From NCBI GenBank assembly GCA_022376465.1, contig JACDTU010000001.1, forward strand, positions 2,232,001-2,296,000: 64,000 bases of DNA, written 5' to 3'. The notes below the pieces were generated by a model that worked only from the letters and a program-made list of their open reading frames with translations, was not told the origin of the DNA and ran no database searches. This document shows, piece by piece, positions 22,771 to 33,150 of this stretch. Each line of letters begins with the position of its first letter. Within the stretch, counting starts at the first letter, position 1. Source of the DNA: Cubamyces lactineus (taxonomy: Eukaryota; Basidiomycota; Agaricomycetes; Polyporales; Polyporaceae). Position numbers and translations under genes: made by a program.

Positions 22771-25700
22771 GATGCGGCTTGTGGGGGATCAGCCAAGATA
22801 TGCGGTATAATGTACCCCTCGTTGACGCCGCATCTAAGTGGAGTCTAGCTCTGATAGCAGTGACAGAGCAAAGACGATTTTAACCGCTGACTTGTCAGTG
22901 GCGTTAGCATTAGCTGAGCGGTCCGAGGCCGTACGTTTATGCAAAACGTGTAGAGACAAAGATAGGTCGCTGGGTAGCGTGCTTGCAAGTGCCCAGAGTT
23001 AAGCTTTGATACAGAAGCGGGATTACGCTCGCTTTACCAGCGCAACGATCGAACATGAGTTTTGGCTCCTTTCAGGAGGCACTGCATGGCCTCTTACACG
23101 GTTTCAGATAGCTTTGGATTTAAGCACGGGGCTGTGAAAGCGATCTGAGTGAGAAATAGATGGTGCCAGAGGTAGCAGGACGACGATCGCACCTGTGAAG
23201 AAAGTTCAATGGATCAAGCATCATGATTGTGAGGAGCCAGCTACGCACCGCTCTATTCCCCGGTTTCAGCATTGAGTACGTACTCACAGCGAGTGTGCCT
23301 ACAGACGTGGCGGAGGAGTCAAAGGACATACGTGAGTGGGTACCGCAGTTTAAGTTGAAATACGACATTGATACGTACGCGCATGCCATGCCCCCCTACT
23401 TCGTGTGCTCCACGCGCATTCAGCTCCACACCTTACCGCCGTCTAAATTGTAGCCATTTCGGTGACCCAAAATATTCTCAGATGATCATGCCCACCTTCG
23501 TGATGTCTACAGGTGTCTCCATGTCCAAGCCTGAGCGAATCAGGATCATCAGCAAATTTTGTAAAGTACTGCCTAACGGAATGCAAGGAAATGCAATCCC
23601 GGAATTCGTTGCATTCCTTACCTGGGAAGCGCCGGTTATGCATTGCCTGTCATAGGAGAGAGGCATGTATGACAGTTCCTCGCCGCGCGCCACCTACCAT
23701 AACCTTGCCCAACCTTCCTTTGCCTCGCAAGGCGGCGGGCTGCCTTCCCGGCCATGTAGGGTGAGGATTTCAATGTCGGGCAAAGGACTGCATGCGCCGG
23801 TGATAGTTTGGCATGCGAGGGCGTAGAGATTGCATACCGAATGCACCCCGTAGGCTGAGAACTCACTTCCATAGCCTAATACATACCGGGGCCGGGTAGT
23901 TCTATGCAAACTATTCAACATGCGGTGCATTGAATCATAGCGGGCGGGACTTATGATTGAATTCTTATACAGTATTAATACATGATATTATGCGTACAAT
24001 AAGCGAGCTATAGCGCACATAATCTGAAGCTCACCAGTATAATCAACAATAACCCACGTCCGTGATGTTGCTTACCTTTTATCAGTTTGGTCGGCAGCCG
24101 CGACGACAGGCCTCAAGCCGCGAGGTATTTCGTAGCACCACGCACTCACCTTGACGTTGGGGTACCACGTCAGCCCATCCATGTCTGCCTCGCGCGCCGC
24201 GATGATCACGTTGAACACCCCCACGGGGTCGCCGACATACTGCTGCACCTAGCGCCGGTCGCCACGGTTGTCGTGCTCACCAATTTGAGTCATGGTATGC
24301 GTGTATATATGCACTCACCTGTGCTTGTATGCGTGTATATATGCATATATGCGCTTACCTGTGCTTGTATGCGCGCATATATGCACTCACCTATTGTTAT
24401 ATGCACCCACCTGGTGCTAACTTGGTGCTGTTGGTGGCGCACACTGGGGGGCCGCGTCGGTGGGCGCGCGCAAGACCAATGGTGAACAGCTAAGTCTGAG
24501 GACAACGGGAAAGAGGTCAGCGTGGAGAGGAAAAGAGATGTGAATGAGTTCGCGAGTCGCGACATGCCCATTAAGTAGTGACGCGCAGATTGCGCGGTCC
24601 GAGCTCACAGCTATGACGTCAAACAGGTATCATTATTCGGGACGTGTACTTGACATGAGTAAGATGACATTCCGGTGCTTCGAGACAGGGTTATAGTGCA
24701 ATGCGAAACCTACCTTTTACCTGAGAAGGGTTAATATGGCAACACCTTCCATGACAATGGAAATGATCGCCAGATTACGCCCAGCCGGACGAATCCTGGC
24801 AAGAATTCGCCCAGCGTGGCGAACGCACGGCAGATGTTCGCCCTGCCAGGCAAATCAGTGTTATTCAAGGCAAGGAAAGGCCAGCGCTTCCCCGGCCTGT
24901 CCGGGAATGCTATCCTTGCCCGGCGCTACCTTGCCAGGCAGAGCTTTATACAATTTGCTGATGATGCGCTGAGTATGTGGGCCGGGGTACTCGCGGCCGC
25001 GAAGGTATTAGCATAGTCCGTCTACGTCGCGGTACACGTCGCTGAAAATGAACACTAGTTGCGATGACTTAACCTGGCGACGATGCCCGGGGGGCTAGTG
25101 AGTCACTCTGTGTGACCGACACTTGGTGGAAACCACCGGGAAGAACTTGGGGGTAAAAATAGTGATTTTCGAGGCATTTACGGTGTATAGTCATCCGTTC
25201 GAGATTTTTAGCGCTGGTGTATTTTCAACCATTTATGCAGTATCCCAATGCGACATTTTTCAACCTTATTTTGCAACAATCACCACGTTCGCCTAGCCGA
25301 ACAAAGTGATGACTACCCCCACCTTTTACGTCGCTTTCCCTCTGCTTTATAATGGTGAAATCCTCATAAATAGGCCTTATAATTCACTACTTTACTGCTC
25401 TACATCAGGGTCTGTTCACGCTAGCTGCATTTAAATACTAGGTGTTATAAATGTGCTGTAGACAAATAATACACAGTATTAGTACTACAGGAAACTCGTA
25501 GGGGCCTAGAGGACGAGCGAGAGCCAGGATGGTACAAGACAGGGGTGTACGTGTCACTGCCATACCAACACAATGTTGACAAGCACCAGTCTAGAACATA
25601 GATGGAGTCACAGTGCGTAGTACAGCGGGAGGTACTAAGCTCCAGAGACCGTCAGAACGACCGAGGAGTCCGTAGCTGACGCTACTGCTAGATGGCCAAG

Positions 25701-26438
25701 AGACACAGAGAGCGCAGGACAAGAAACAATGAGCCAGACAAACCAGCTTCAGGTAGGCGACACCAGCAAGTGTAATAGACGAGAGAGCACGCCGTAAGGG
25801 GCAGGCACAAAGCAGCACTGTCGGACAAAGAATTGGGAGCGGAGGGTAGGCACGACAAGAGCAGGCGAGTGGGCTCGGCAGATAAGGCACTGACTCACTG
25901 CAGGCGAGAAGCTGTTTGAATCTGCAGTTGCGTATCCCGTATGTTGATCCACTGGCCACAGCAGGAGAAGAGTACCGGAGAGCCAGCGCCGGAGCTCAGA
26001 CCAACGGGGTCAACATGCTAGATCTAGGACCCAGAATCACGACACAGACGGCGAGCAGGACGGGGCGAGCAACACCAGGACAGCGAGAAACCAGCAAAGG
26101 AGCACTGCGATGGGGGCGACGGGACTGCGGCGAGAGCTAGAAAGAGAGGCATGGGCGTACACATAGTATATGTAGTTGACGACAGAAACGCGATCGACAA
26201 GTCCGTTTGCTGCTGGCACGTCCCTCCTGGCGGTGTCATTATTTGGAGGTATTTGGGTTGTGGCTGCATTTGGACAGGCGCCAGTGGAGGGCAAAGCGTT
26301 AGTATTTTCTCCTACTTATGCCAGTGAACTCTAAGGTGGTTATCATCACCACGTTATTCAACACCCCCACTTAACCCCTACTTTGCCTGGTGATCGGCGT
26401 GTTTCACCAGATAAAATCGTAGCGCCTACCACTTCCCA
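22771..26438. other. Gene-poor, repeat-like region
   Basis: No complete gene is recognised. A minus-strand coding-like fragment at about 24150-24280 reads QQYVGDPVGVFNVIIAAREA but has an in-frame stop just upstream and no identified family. A TG-rich minisatellite lies at 24295-24414. The stretch 25500-26290 is purine-rich on the plus strand without ORFs and could be a degenerate LTR; 25282-25325 and 26341-26385 share the text ATCACCACGTT followed by CCCCCAC. The region ends at the LTR-2 target duplication. Confidence 0.45.
24295..24414. repeat. Minisatellite of GTATGCG/TATATATGC units
   Basis: About three degenerate copies of a 30-55 bp unit built from GTATGCGTGTATATATGC plus ACTCACCTGTGCTT. 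The spacers are not conserved and there is no CRISPR architecture. Confidence 0.7.
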
Positions 26439-26443
26439 GGCGC

Positions 26444-26860
26444 TGTTACGACGAGCCTAGATCGGTCACAGCAAGCGACGTCCTAGGGATCGGACCAGAG
26501 GTCTCCAGTAGTTCGAGTCGAGTAGAGGTTCAGAGGAATAGGCAATGGATAACCAGGTCGAGCTGAGGATCCCGAGCGGATCCTCTGGTCTTAAATACAG
26601 GAAGAGAGACATGGACACGTCAGCGCCACGTAGGCGCCACGTACCGTGAGGGTCCAGTATAACTACGTAGAGTCAGGGCTGGGAATACAGATGATGTGGC
26701 GATGACGTGGCGGAAGGTGATAGGGTAGTAATACAACAGCCGTGTGAACCGGTGGGAAAGGGTGACGTGGCATGGGAAAGGATGACGTGGCATAACGGAG
26801 GCACGAGGGAGAGAGAGGAAAAGGAAACTGGGTGGCCGTGACGTACTGAGCGTCGTAACA
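26444..26860 (-). repeat. 3' LTR of LTR-2
   Basis: 417 bp, apparently identical to 33683-34099. It is flanked inside by a purine tract on the minus strand (GAAGGGGGTAA, about 26861-26871) that can prime plus-strand synthesis. Confidence 0.95.
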
Positions 26861-26909
26861 TTACCCCCTTCGTATGCTTCTACGCTGTTCCATCAGCGGA
26901 ATATCCAGC

Positions 26910-27944
26910 TCAACTCGTAAACCGCTCGTCCATGTCTTCTGGGCGCAGAGGGCACTCCCACGGGTGATGGCCAGGGGCGGTGGCGCGACACCAGACACAT
27001 CGCCAGTCTCTGCACCGCAGGTACTCGTGATCGGGCGACCCACAGACTAGGCAGCTGCGGCCAATAGGGTGGAGGGACGGCGGGGACTCAGGTCGGGCTG
27101 GCGAAGCGTCCATTGGGGCGGGCGAGGTGTCTCTTCGAGCTCTTACGTTACGCTCGTCGGGGGATGGATCACGGGGCCGACGGCTTCCTGCGGAGACTCT
27201 GGTGTGGAACAAGGGCAGATAGGTCCCTTGGCGTCGGGCTTCGCCGGGTACTCTTCTTGCCGCAGCTGGGAGTTCTCCGGGAGGTGGGGCCGCGTCGTTG
27301 ATGACCGAGGCCAGTGGCGCCATCCTTGCACGGAATGCGGGGAGTTCAAATGTTTGTATGAGGAAGTTCCTCCACGTGCGCGTGGTCCGGGCGAGCCGTC
27401 GAGTGGTGTTCAAAGAGTGTCTTGCCAACCTCCGTAACTCGTGGGCATGGTGCCCGACGTTTTCGAGGGCGCGCGCCTGCCGTTCTGCGATGTCGTAGTC
27501 CGAGACTTGCCGTTGCTCCTCTTCTTCACCAAACACCTCATGAAGAGCGTCTAGAGCGTCCTCTGCGATGTCAGCTGCGTCAACAAGGTTCCCTTCCAGT
27601 GCGTCCAGTTCCCGTTGCTCGTTGTAGAGGCATCGATACTCTCTAAGGAAGTACTGCAAGCCTCGCTCGGTGGCATTGACGACTGGGGTAGGGTTGGTGA
27701 GGAGCGCACGGAGCAACTGGTTGACGTCGGGGTGCCGGGAGTGGTCTACCAGATGAGAGTCTTCGACACCAACCGTGCTGAGGTCCGACGTCGAGGAGGC
27801 GGGCGATGGTGACCTAGAGGTGTATTCCGGTGGGGGCGACGAGAGGCGTCTGGCGAGTGGGGGAGGAATGGGTAGCGGCTGTTGGTTTTCCTGGTCGCTT
27901 GCATTGTCGTCAGCGACTTGGGTGCTATAGAGGGGGCGGCCCAT
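26910..27944 (-). CDS. LTR-2 accessory ORF3: double zinc-knuckle protein, 344 aa
   Basis: Starts at ATG 27944, one nucleotide after the stop of the preceding small ORF (TAG-A-ATG). It begins MGRPLYSTQVADDNAS; an upstream TTG in frame is less likely. Layout: a Pro/Ser-rich disordered N-terminus (1-65), a helical middle (about 70-215) with acidic and Arg/His-rich heptads suggesting a coiled coil or capsid-like helical domain, a basic Arg/Pro linker, and two CCHC zinc knuckles at the C-terminus: CLVCGSPDHEYLRC (C-x2-C-x4-H-x4-C) and CVWCRATAPGHHPWEC (C-x2-C-x6-H-x4-C). This looks like a second Gag-type nucleic-acid-binding protein encoded after pol. No function is assigned. Confidence 0.75.
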   Translation of the reverse strand: MGRPLYSTQVADDNASDQENQQPLPIPPPLARRLSSPPPEYTSRSPSPASSTSDLSTVGVEDSHLVDHSRHPDVNQLLRALLTNPTPVVNATERGLQYFLREYRCLYNEQRELDALEGNLVDAADIAEDALDALHEVFGEEEEQRQVSDYDIAERQARALENVGHHAHELRRLARHSLNTTRRLARTTRTWRNFLIQTFELPAFRARMAPLASVINDAAPPPGELPAAARRVPGEARRQGTYLPLFHTRVSAGSRRPRDPSPDERNVRARRDTSPAPMDASPARPESPPSLHPIGRSCLVCGSPDHEYLRCRDWRCVWCRATAPGHHPWECPLRPEDMDERFTS

Positions 27945-27945
27945 T

Positions 27946-28134
27946 CTACTCGTCCCAGCTGGAGTTATTGAGGGTGCGGTCGGCCTGGTCAAGCTTGTCG
28001 TTTACGGGGTCGAGAGGGTCACGGTGTTCGAGAGCAATTTCGAGGATGTTGATGGAGAGGCGCAGGTGAGTGGCGATGAAGGCAAGGGCAAGGAGGTAGC
28101 CGAGGGTCATGCAGGTGAAGAGCGCGATGATCAT
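27946..28134 (-). CDS. LTR-2 accessory ORF2: small single-helix membrane protein, 62 aa
   Basis: ATG 28134 to TAG 27946. The N-terminus MIIALFTCMTLGYLLALAFI is one hydrophobic helix; the rest is amphipathic and acidic (LEIALEHRDPLDPVNDK). It begins 5 nt after the stop of the upstream small ORF and ends 1 nt before ORF3, which suggests coupled termination-reinitiation or a shared subgenomic message. No homologue recognised. It is too small and lacks the cleavage sites and cysteines of an envelope protein. Confidence 0.55.
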   Translation of the reverse strand: MIIALFTCMTLGYLLALAFIATHLRLSINILEIALEHRDPLDPVNDKLDQADRTLNNSSWDE

Positions 28135-28139
28135 GGGCT

Positions 28140-28298
28140 TCACGATCCCCACGCTGATCGGGATGGGTAGTCACGGCTGTGGAGAGTGTGCTCGATGATG
28201 CGGTTGAAGAGGTCGCGGAGGATATACCAGAGAAAGAGGAGGGTGATAGCGAGGAGGGTGAGGCAGTAGATGGCGAAGAGGATGGCGAGAGAGAGCAT
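28140..28298 (-). CDS. LTR-2 accessory ORF1: small single-helix membrane protein, 52 aa
   Basis: ATG 28298 to TGA 28140, beginning 6 nt after the pol stop codon. MLSLAILFAIYCLTLLAITL continues into LFLWYILRDLF, a strong N-terminal transmembrane helix, followed by a short basic/serine tail. It is the first of three tightly packed ORFs behind pol. No family is recognised; similarity to ORF2 in size and topology (N-terminal helix, short polar tail) suggests the pair may act together. Confidence 0.55.
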   Translation of the reverse strand: MLSLAILFAIYCLTLLAITLLFLWYILRDLFNRIIEHTLHSRDYPSRSAWGS

Positions 28299-28304
28299 TG
28301 CAGA

Positions 28305-31300
28305 TTACAGCAGCTTCTTCGCCCTTTTATACCGTTGGAGGATTTCTTTGGTGTTCGGAATTAGAGCGGACTCGGGTTCCCATGTGTTCTCGGCGCTGGA
28401 GTAGCCTTTCCACTTGATTTGGTAGCGGATTCCGCCTCGTGTGGTCTTGTGTCCGACGATCGCTTCGACCTCATATTCTTCTTCTCCGTCGATAAGGTCA
28501 GGTGGTGACCTTGTGTAGTTCGGTCCGTGGGTGTCGTTTTCCTTGTATGGGGTGAGGAAGCATGCGTGGAACACAGGGTGTACCTTCCAGTGTTTCGGCA
28601 GCTCCAGCCGATAGGTCACGGGTCCAAGTACTTCGGTGATGACAAAGGGGCCTTCCCGTTTGGGTGCGAGTTTCCGGGATGCGTAAGCGAGCTTGAGGTT
28701 CTTCCCTTCGAGCCAGACCTTCTGTCCTTTCTTGAATTGGACGAACTTTCCCTTGAACCTGTCGCGTATGACGTGTCGGGCTAGCTCGTGGGCTGCTAGG
28801 GCTTCGTCTCGGGCCTTCTGGAGGTTCACTAGCCGTTCTTGTACTGTCGGGGTGTTGGTCTTGGGGTATGCGATAGGAATCAGTGTCGGTTCGTACCCCA
28901 TCATGAGGTAGAATGGTGATGCGTTCCGTGCTGAGTGGGTCCGTTGATTGTGTGCAACTTCTGCGTCGACAAGGTGTTCCGCCCATTCGTCTGGTCGGCC
29001 TTCGCAGAATATCCTGAGGTAGACTTCCAGTTCTTGATTCACTCATTCAGTTTGTCCGTCGGTCTGCGGGTGATATGCGGTAGACGGGGAAAGGGTGATG
29101 CCTAAGAGTCTTCCTAGTTCGCGAGTGACGTTGGATACGAATTGTGGCCCTCGGTCGGATATGATCTTGCTGGGTAGTCCAAAGTGTCGGTAGACATGCC
29201 GGTGGTAAAGCGCCGCTGTGCCGATTGCGTCGATCGTCTTCTTGCATGGTGCGAAAATCACCCCCTTCGTAAGGCCATGGTCGACCACGACCAGAATACT
29301 ATCGTAGCCGTGGGATTCGGGGAGATCGGTGATGAGATCCACCGTGACGTTCTGGAATGGCCGAGTAACATCGTCAGCGGGGATTGGTTGTGGGGGCGGG
29401 GTGGTCGGGTGTGTGTTTGGCTTGTTCTGCTGGCATGTGGCACAGCCTTCGACGTATCGGGATACCATGGCATACATGCCGGGCCACCAGTATGACCGTC
29501 GTATCAGTTCTAGAGTCTTGAATTTCCCAGGGTGTCCGGCTGCCGGGGAGTCGTGGTGTTGACTGATCAGGTCTCGTCGCAGGGCTTCGTCGGCCGGTAC
29601 GTAGCATCGGTGCTTGTAGAAGATTAAGCCATCTCGTTCTTGCCAATCGGTGAGTGCACTTCTGATCGGGGGTGGTCCGTCGTGTTGGATGGCAGCAAGT
29701 GCGTCGCAAAAAAGTCTGTCTTGCGTGGCCAAGTGTCGGAACCTCGGTGCCAGCCGGGTGTCCACTAGTCGTACGAAGAGGTTGTCAGGTAGCATGGTTC
29801 GTTCAGTATTGTCGTCTTCTGATCCTTGTCGGTGATCGGGTCTTCGGGATAGCGCATCCGATTGTACCATTGCCGTGCCGGGGGTGTGTACGAGTTGGAT
29901 GTCGAACTGGGAGAGAAAGAGGGCCCATCGTGCTTGTCGTCTGTTCAGTTGTTGCGGGTTGCGCCAGTAGGTGAGGTTCTTGTGGTCGGATAGGATCGTA
30001 ACCGGGTGCCCTGATCCTTCGAGGTAGTGTCGCCAGGCCTTCAGGGCTCGAATGATGCCAAGTAGTTCTCGGTCATAGATTTCGTAGTTCCGTTCCGCTT
30101 CGGTGAATCCTTCGGATAGATACGCGCACGGGTGCAGGTCGCCGTTGGCATCTCGCTGCCGGAGTACTGCCCCTGTGGCCCATTGCGAAGCGTCGGATTC
30201 GACAACAAAGGGTTTGCTAACGTCGGGCATTTGCAGCACGGGGCCGTCGCGAATCGTTGCTTCAGCATGTCGAAGGCCTTCTGGCATTCCGTTGTCCATT
30301 CCCATTTAGCGTCTTTCTTGGTGAGCACGTTGAGCGGTCGCGCGATCTCCGAGAAGTGGTCGATGAATCGTCGGTAAAAGTTGCCGAATCCAAGGAATGA
30401 TCGAACGTCCTTGACAGTTGTCGGTTCTGGCCAGTCGAGTATTCCTTTTATCTTGATAGGGTCCATGGAGATCCGGTTCTCGCTGATGATCATTCCAAGA
30501 TACTCCACTTCTGGTGCGTCGAATATGCACTTCTCTAGCTTGAGGTAGAGGTCGTGTTCTTTGAGTCGTTCCAGGACACGTAAGGTCCTTCTTCGGTGTT
30601 CGTCCAGGTCTGCCGAAAAGATCAGTATGTCGTCCATGTAAATCACTACCCATCCTTCGTCGATCATGTCTGCGAAGATCGCGTTCATCATAGCTTGGAA
30701 GGCCGAGGGGGAGTTCTGCAGTCCAAAGAACATGACCATTGGTTCGTATAGCCCTTTGCTGGTTCGGAAGGCGGCCTTCCATTGATCACCGTCCTTGATA
30801 CGGACGTTGTTGTATCCCGACCGGAGGTCCAGTTTGGAGAAAACCTTCGCTCCGCGCAGCTTGTCGACCAATTCCGATATGAGTGGTAGTGGGTACTTGT
30901 TGGGGACGGTCCCTTCGTTGAGGTATCGATAGTCTTGGCAGGGTCGTAGTGTTCCGTCCTTCTTGCCGACGAAGAAGAATGGGGATGCCATCGGCGAGTT
31001 CGAGGGTCGGATGTAGCCTTTTCGTAGGTTCTCCCGGATGAATTCCTCCTCGGCTTCGAGTTCCTTGGGCGTGAGTTGATATCGCTTGAAGTCCTTCGGG
31101 GTAAAGCCTTCCTTGAGTTCAATGGCCAGGTCCCAGGGTCGTGATGGTGGGAATCGTTCGGATGCCTTCTTTTCAAAGATGGCGGCATATCCTCGGTACG
31201 GTTCGGGGAGCATTTCTTCGAAAGTCTTCTTCTCTTCCTGTGCTTGGTGCTGTTGTGCGAGTGCCATTGCGGGGTTGACCTTTGCTCGGATCCAGACGTT

Positions 31301-32152
31301 GGCTGCAATTGCAAATCGAAGTCCTTGTGGGGCTCGTCGGATTCTTCCGATGGTGGGTCCGGGTCCAATCTTCGTGGGTTCGTAGTCGTGTTCCGTGGTG
31401 AGGGGGGATCCGGGTCGAGGCATATCTCCGTGCCATTCTGTCGCATGCGATGCTATCATGGCTTCGTGTTCTCTGCGAAGATAAGCTATCAGCAGATCTT
31501 GGTCGTTGGGTTCTTCTTCCGGGTGCACGTCGGAGAGGGTAACTCGTTCGATGTTCTCGTAGATTGGTTCTTGGGTCGATGCTTCCTCGGTCGCGTCTTC
31601 GTCTTCTTCATCTGTTTCTTCGTTCGGTTCTTCTTCAACTGGCTTGGGTCTTCCGGTGAAGGGGTCTTGATCTGGGAACCACATTGCACGCAGATGTTCC
31701 ACAATTGTTCGGTTCACCCGGGCGGGGTCGATATCGAGGGACCCTTTCGTGAAGTCGATGTTGGCATTGACGCGCTGCAGCCATGGCAGGCCCAGGATGA
31801 TTGGTTCCTTTCCTAGCGACGTAATCAGGAACCGCACAATGTGTCGGTGGCGCCCAGCTTCAATCTCAAGGACTGCGCATTTCTTGATATCGCCTGCTTC
31901 ATTCCTGGTTCCGTCAGCGTTGTATACTCGGATCGGGGCTTTCAGCGATTTGAGCGGGAAGTTGTGCTCTTTCGCAAACCTGTGGTCCATGAATACTTCT
32001 CCCGCTCCCGTGTCGATGAGGGCTTTCGTTTCGACGCTTAGGTCCGCGTGGATAGATAACGGAATTCTCATAGACTGTCGAGAAGTCTGCGCTACTATTA
32101 CACGGCGGACCTTAGTACGCGGTCGTGACGTCGAGGCACGCCGGTTCTTCAA
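28305..32152 (-). pseudogene. pol: LTR-2 pol (protease-RT-RNase H-integrase-chromodomain) with one frameshift and one nonsense codon
   Basis: Reached by -1 frameshift from gag; the pol frame is open from 32152. Aspartic protease: ALIDTGAGEVFMD (about 32050). Reverse transcriptase: DLRSGYNNVRIKDGDQWKAA and catalytic VIYMDDILIFSAD. RNase [36 protein letters not shown]. Integrase: HHCC zinc domain ([19 protein letters not shown] ... GCATCQQNK), D,D,E core including [20 protein letters not shown]-terminal chromodomain: YQIKWKGYSSAENTWEPESA. Breaks: a single-nucleotide loss at about 30240, at the RT/RNase H boundary, and an in-frame TGA at 29043-29045 right after QTDGQTE where family members carry Arg. 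Everything downstream remains open to the stop at 28305. Confidence 0.9.
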
Positions 32153-33150
32153 AAACCCTCGTTGGAGAAGCTTGCGAGGATTTCCTTCACGTCTTGGTCT
32201 TCCTCTAGCCCCTTCAGAGCGGTACGGATCCTTGCTGCGATAAGCTGCTTCTTGTCAGCCGCTTGGCCATCGATGGATTTGATGTCTTCATCATCGTCGC
32301 TCTCGTCTTCTTCGACCTCGGTGATGCGGGCCTTGGCAGCTGGCTTCGTCTTCTTACGGTCATTGGTTCTTCTGTTGGGGCACTGCCGCGCTAGATGCCC
32401 TATCTGGTGGCAATTGAAGCATCGTCCTTCTCGGTAGTGCTTCTCACGTTCTTCGGTCGTCATCTTGTCGACATCCATGGCGTCAGGGTCGCGTTCTTGC
32501 GGTCGGGGTCTGTACGGCTTGTACGTAGGTCGGAAGGTCGAGGTCTTCCCGTTGTATGCTCTTCCCAGGTGATACTGCTGTTCGAGAGTGGAGGCTCGGA
32601 GGTAGAGTTCGCTGGCGTCCTTCGGTAGGGGGTACATCCCGAAGATCTTCTCTCGAAGGGGACGGTTGAGTCCAGCATAGAAGAAGTCGGCAATGACTTC
32701 GAACTCTGTGATTCCGCATCGCGAGATGATCGACTTGAACTCGGCGATGTAGTCTTCGACTTTCTTGCTTCCTTGCTTCAGGTTTCGCAGCAGCACACGG
32801 GCGCTGGCCTTCTGGTCGATGTCGTCGAATGCTTCCAGTAGTTGCTTCTTGAAGTCGTCCCATGTTCCGTAGTTGGGTTCGATACGTCCTTCGCCTGGTC
32901 TTCGGTTCTTGTTCTGGTCGGCTGCCTGCCGTTCTACGTCTTCAATGAAGGTGCGGGCCCAGGTTCCGGCGGTGCCCCCGTTCATCAGCATAAGGCAGAA
33001 GACGATCTTCATTTCGTCGGTGGCGTAGGTCTTCTTGTTCATCGTGAGGTAGAGGGAGCATTTCTGCAACCACTCCACTACTTCGCCCCGCTTCCCTGAG
33101 AACTCTGGGGGCATCTTGAGCTTGATCTCGTTCGTCTTTTCTTCAGCCAT
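32149..33150 (-). CDS. gag: LTR-2 gag (capsid/nucleocapsid), with a non-AUG open extension upstream to 33654
   Basis: Structural protein of the retrotransposon particle. From the first ATG (33150) it reads MAEEKTNEIKLKMPPEFSG, then the Ty3-type capsid block KRGEVVEWLQKCSLYLTMNK through YIAEFKSIISRCG, and a C-terminal zinc knuckle CFNCHQIGHLARQC (C-x2-C-x4-H-x4-C). The stop TGA (32151-32149) directly follows GAG GGT TTT. Oddly, the same frame stays open upstream for 168 codons (33151-33654) with no ATG and plausible protein composition, including VDKEAKLVYYEGQQVFWKN and SWHFTEVPLTWRNCLD. Gag may therefore start at a non-AUG codon. Confidence 0.88.
   Translation of the reverse strand: MAEEKTNEIKLKMPPEFSGKRGEVVEWLQKCSLYLTMNKKTYATDEMKIVFCLMLMNGGTAGTWARTFIEDVERQAADQNKNRRPGEGRIEPNYGTWDDFKKQLLEAFDDIDQKASARVLLRNLKQGSKKVEDYIAEFKSIISRCGITEFEVIADFFYAGLNRPLREKIFGMYPLPKDASELYLRASTLEQQYHLGRAYNGKTSTFRPTYKPYRPRPQERDPDAMDVDKMTTEEREKHYREGRCFNCHQIGHLARQCPNRRTNDRKKTKPAAKARITEVEEDESDDDEDIKSIDGQAADKKQLIAARIRTALKGLEEDQDVKEILASFSNEGF
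32152..32158 (-). promoter_or_regulatory. Programmed -1 frameshift site of LTR-2 (G GGT TTT)
   Basis: The canonical X XXY YYZ heptamer lies in the gag frame as GAG GGT TTT TGA, so the ribosome would slip just before the gag stop. The pol frame then opens at 32152 (TTG AAG AAC), exactly one base back. Confidence 0.8.

Noticed and set aside
24295..24414. CRISPR-like array
   Set aside because: Only about three degenerate units without unique spacers, in a eukaryotic genome; it is a minisatellite.
25500..26290. Solo LTR of a copia-type element
   Set aside because: Purine-rich and ORF-free, but I could not find matching TG...CA ends with a target duplication.
27946..28298. Envelope gene making LTR-2 a retrovirus-like element
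   Set aside because: The two ORFs are only 52 and 62 residues with a single N-terminal helix each and no surface/transmembrane organisation, cysteine pattern or cleavage site.
29043..29045. Programmed stop-codon read-through in LTR-2 integrase
   Set aside because: The TGA replaces a conserved Arg codon mid-domain and pol also has an independent frameshift, so mutation is simpler.
31244..32243. Plus-strand open frames over LTR-2 pol
   Set aside because: They mirror the minus-strand protease/RT coding region and have no recognisable domain.
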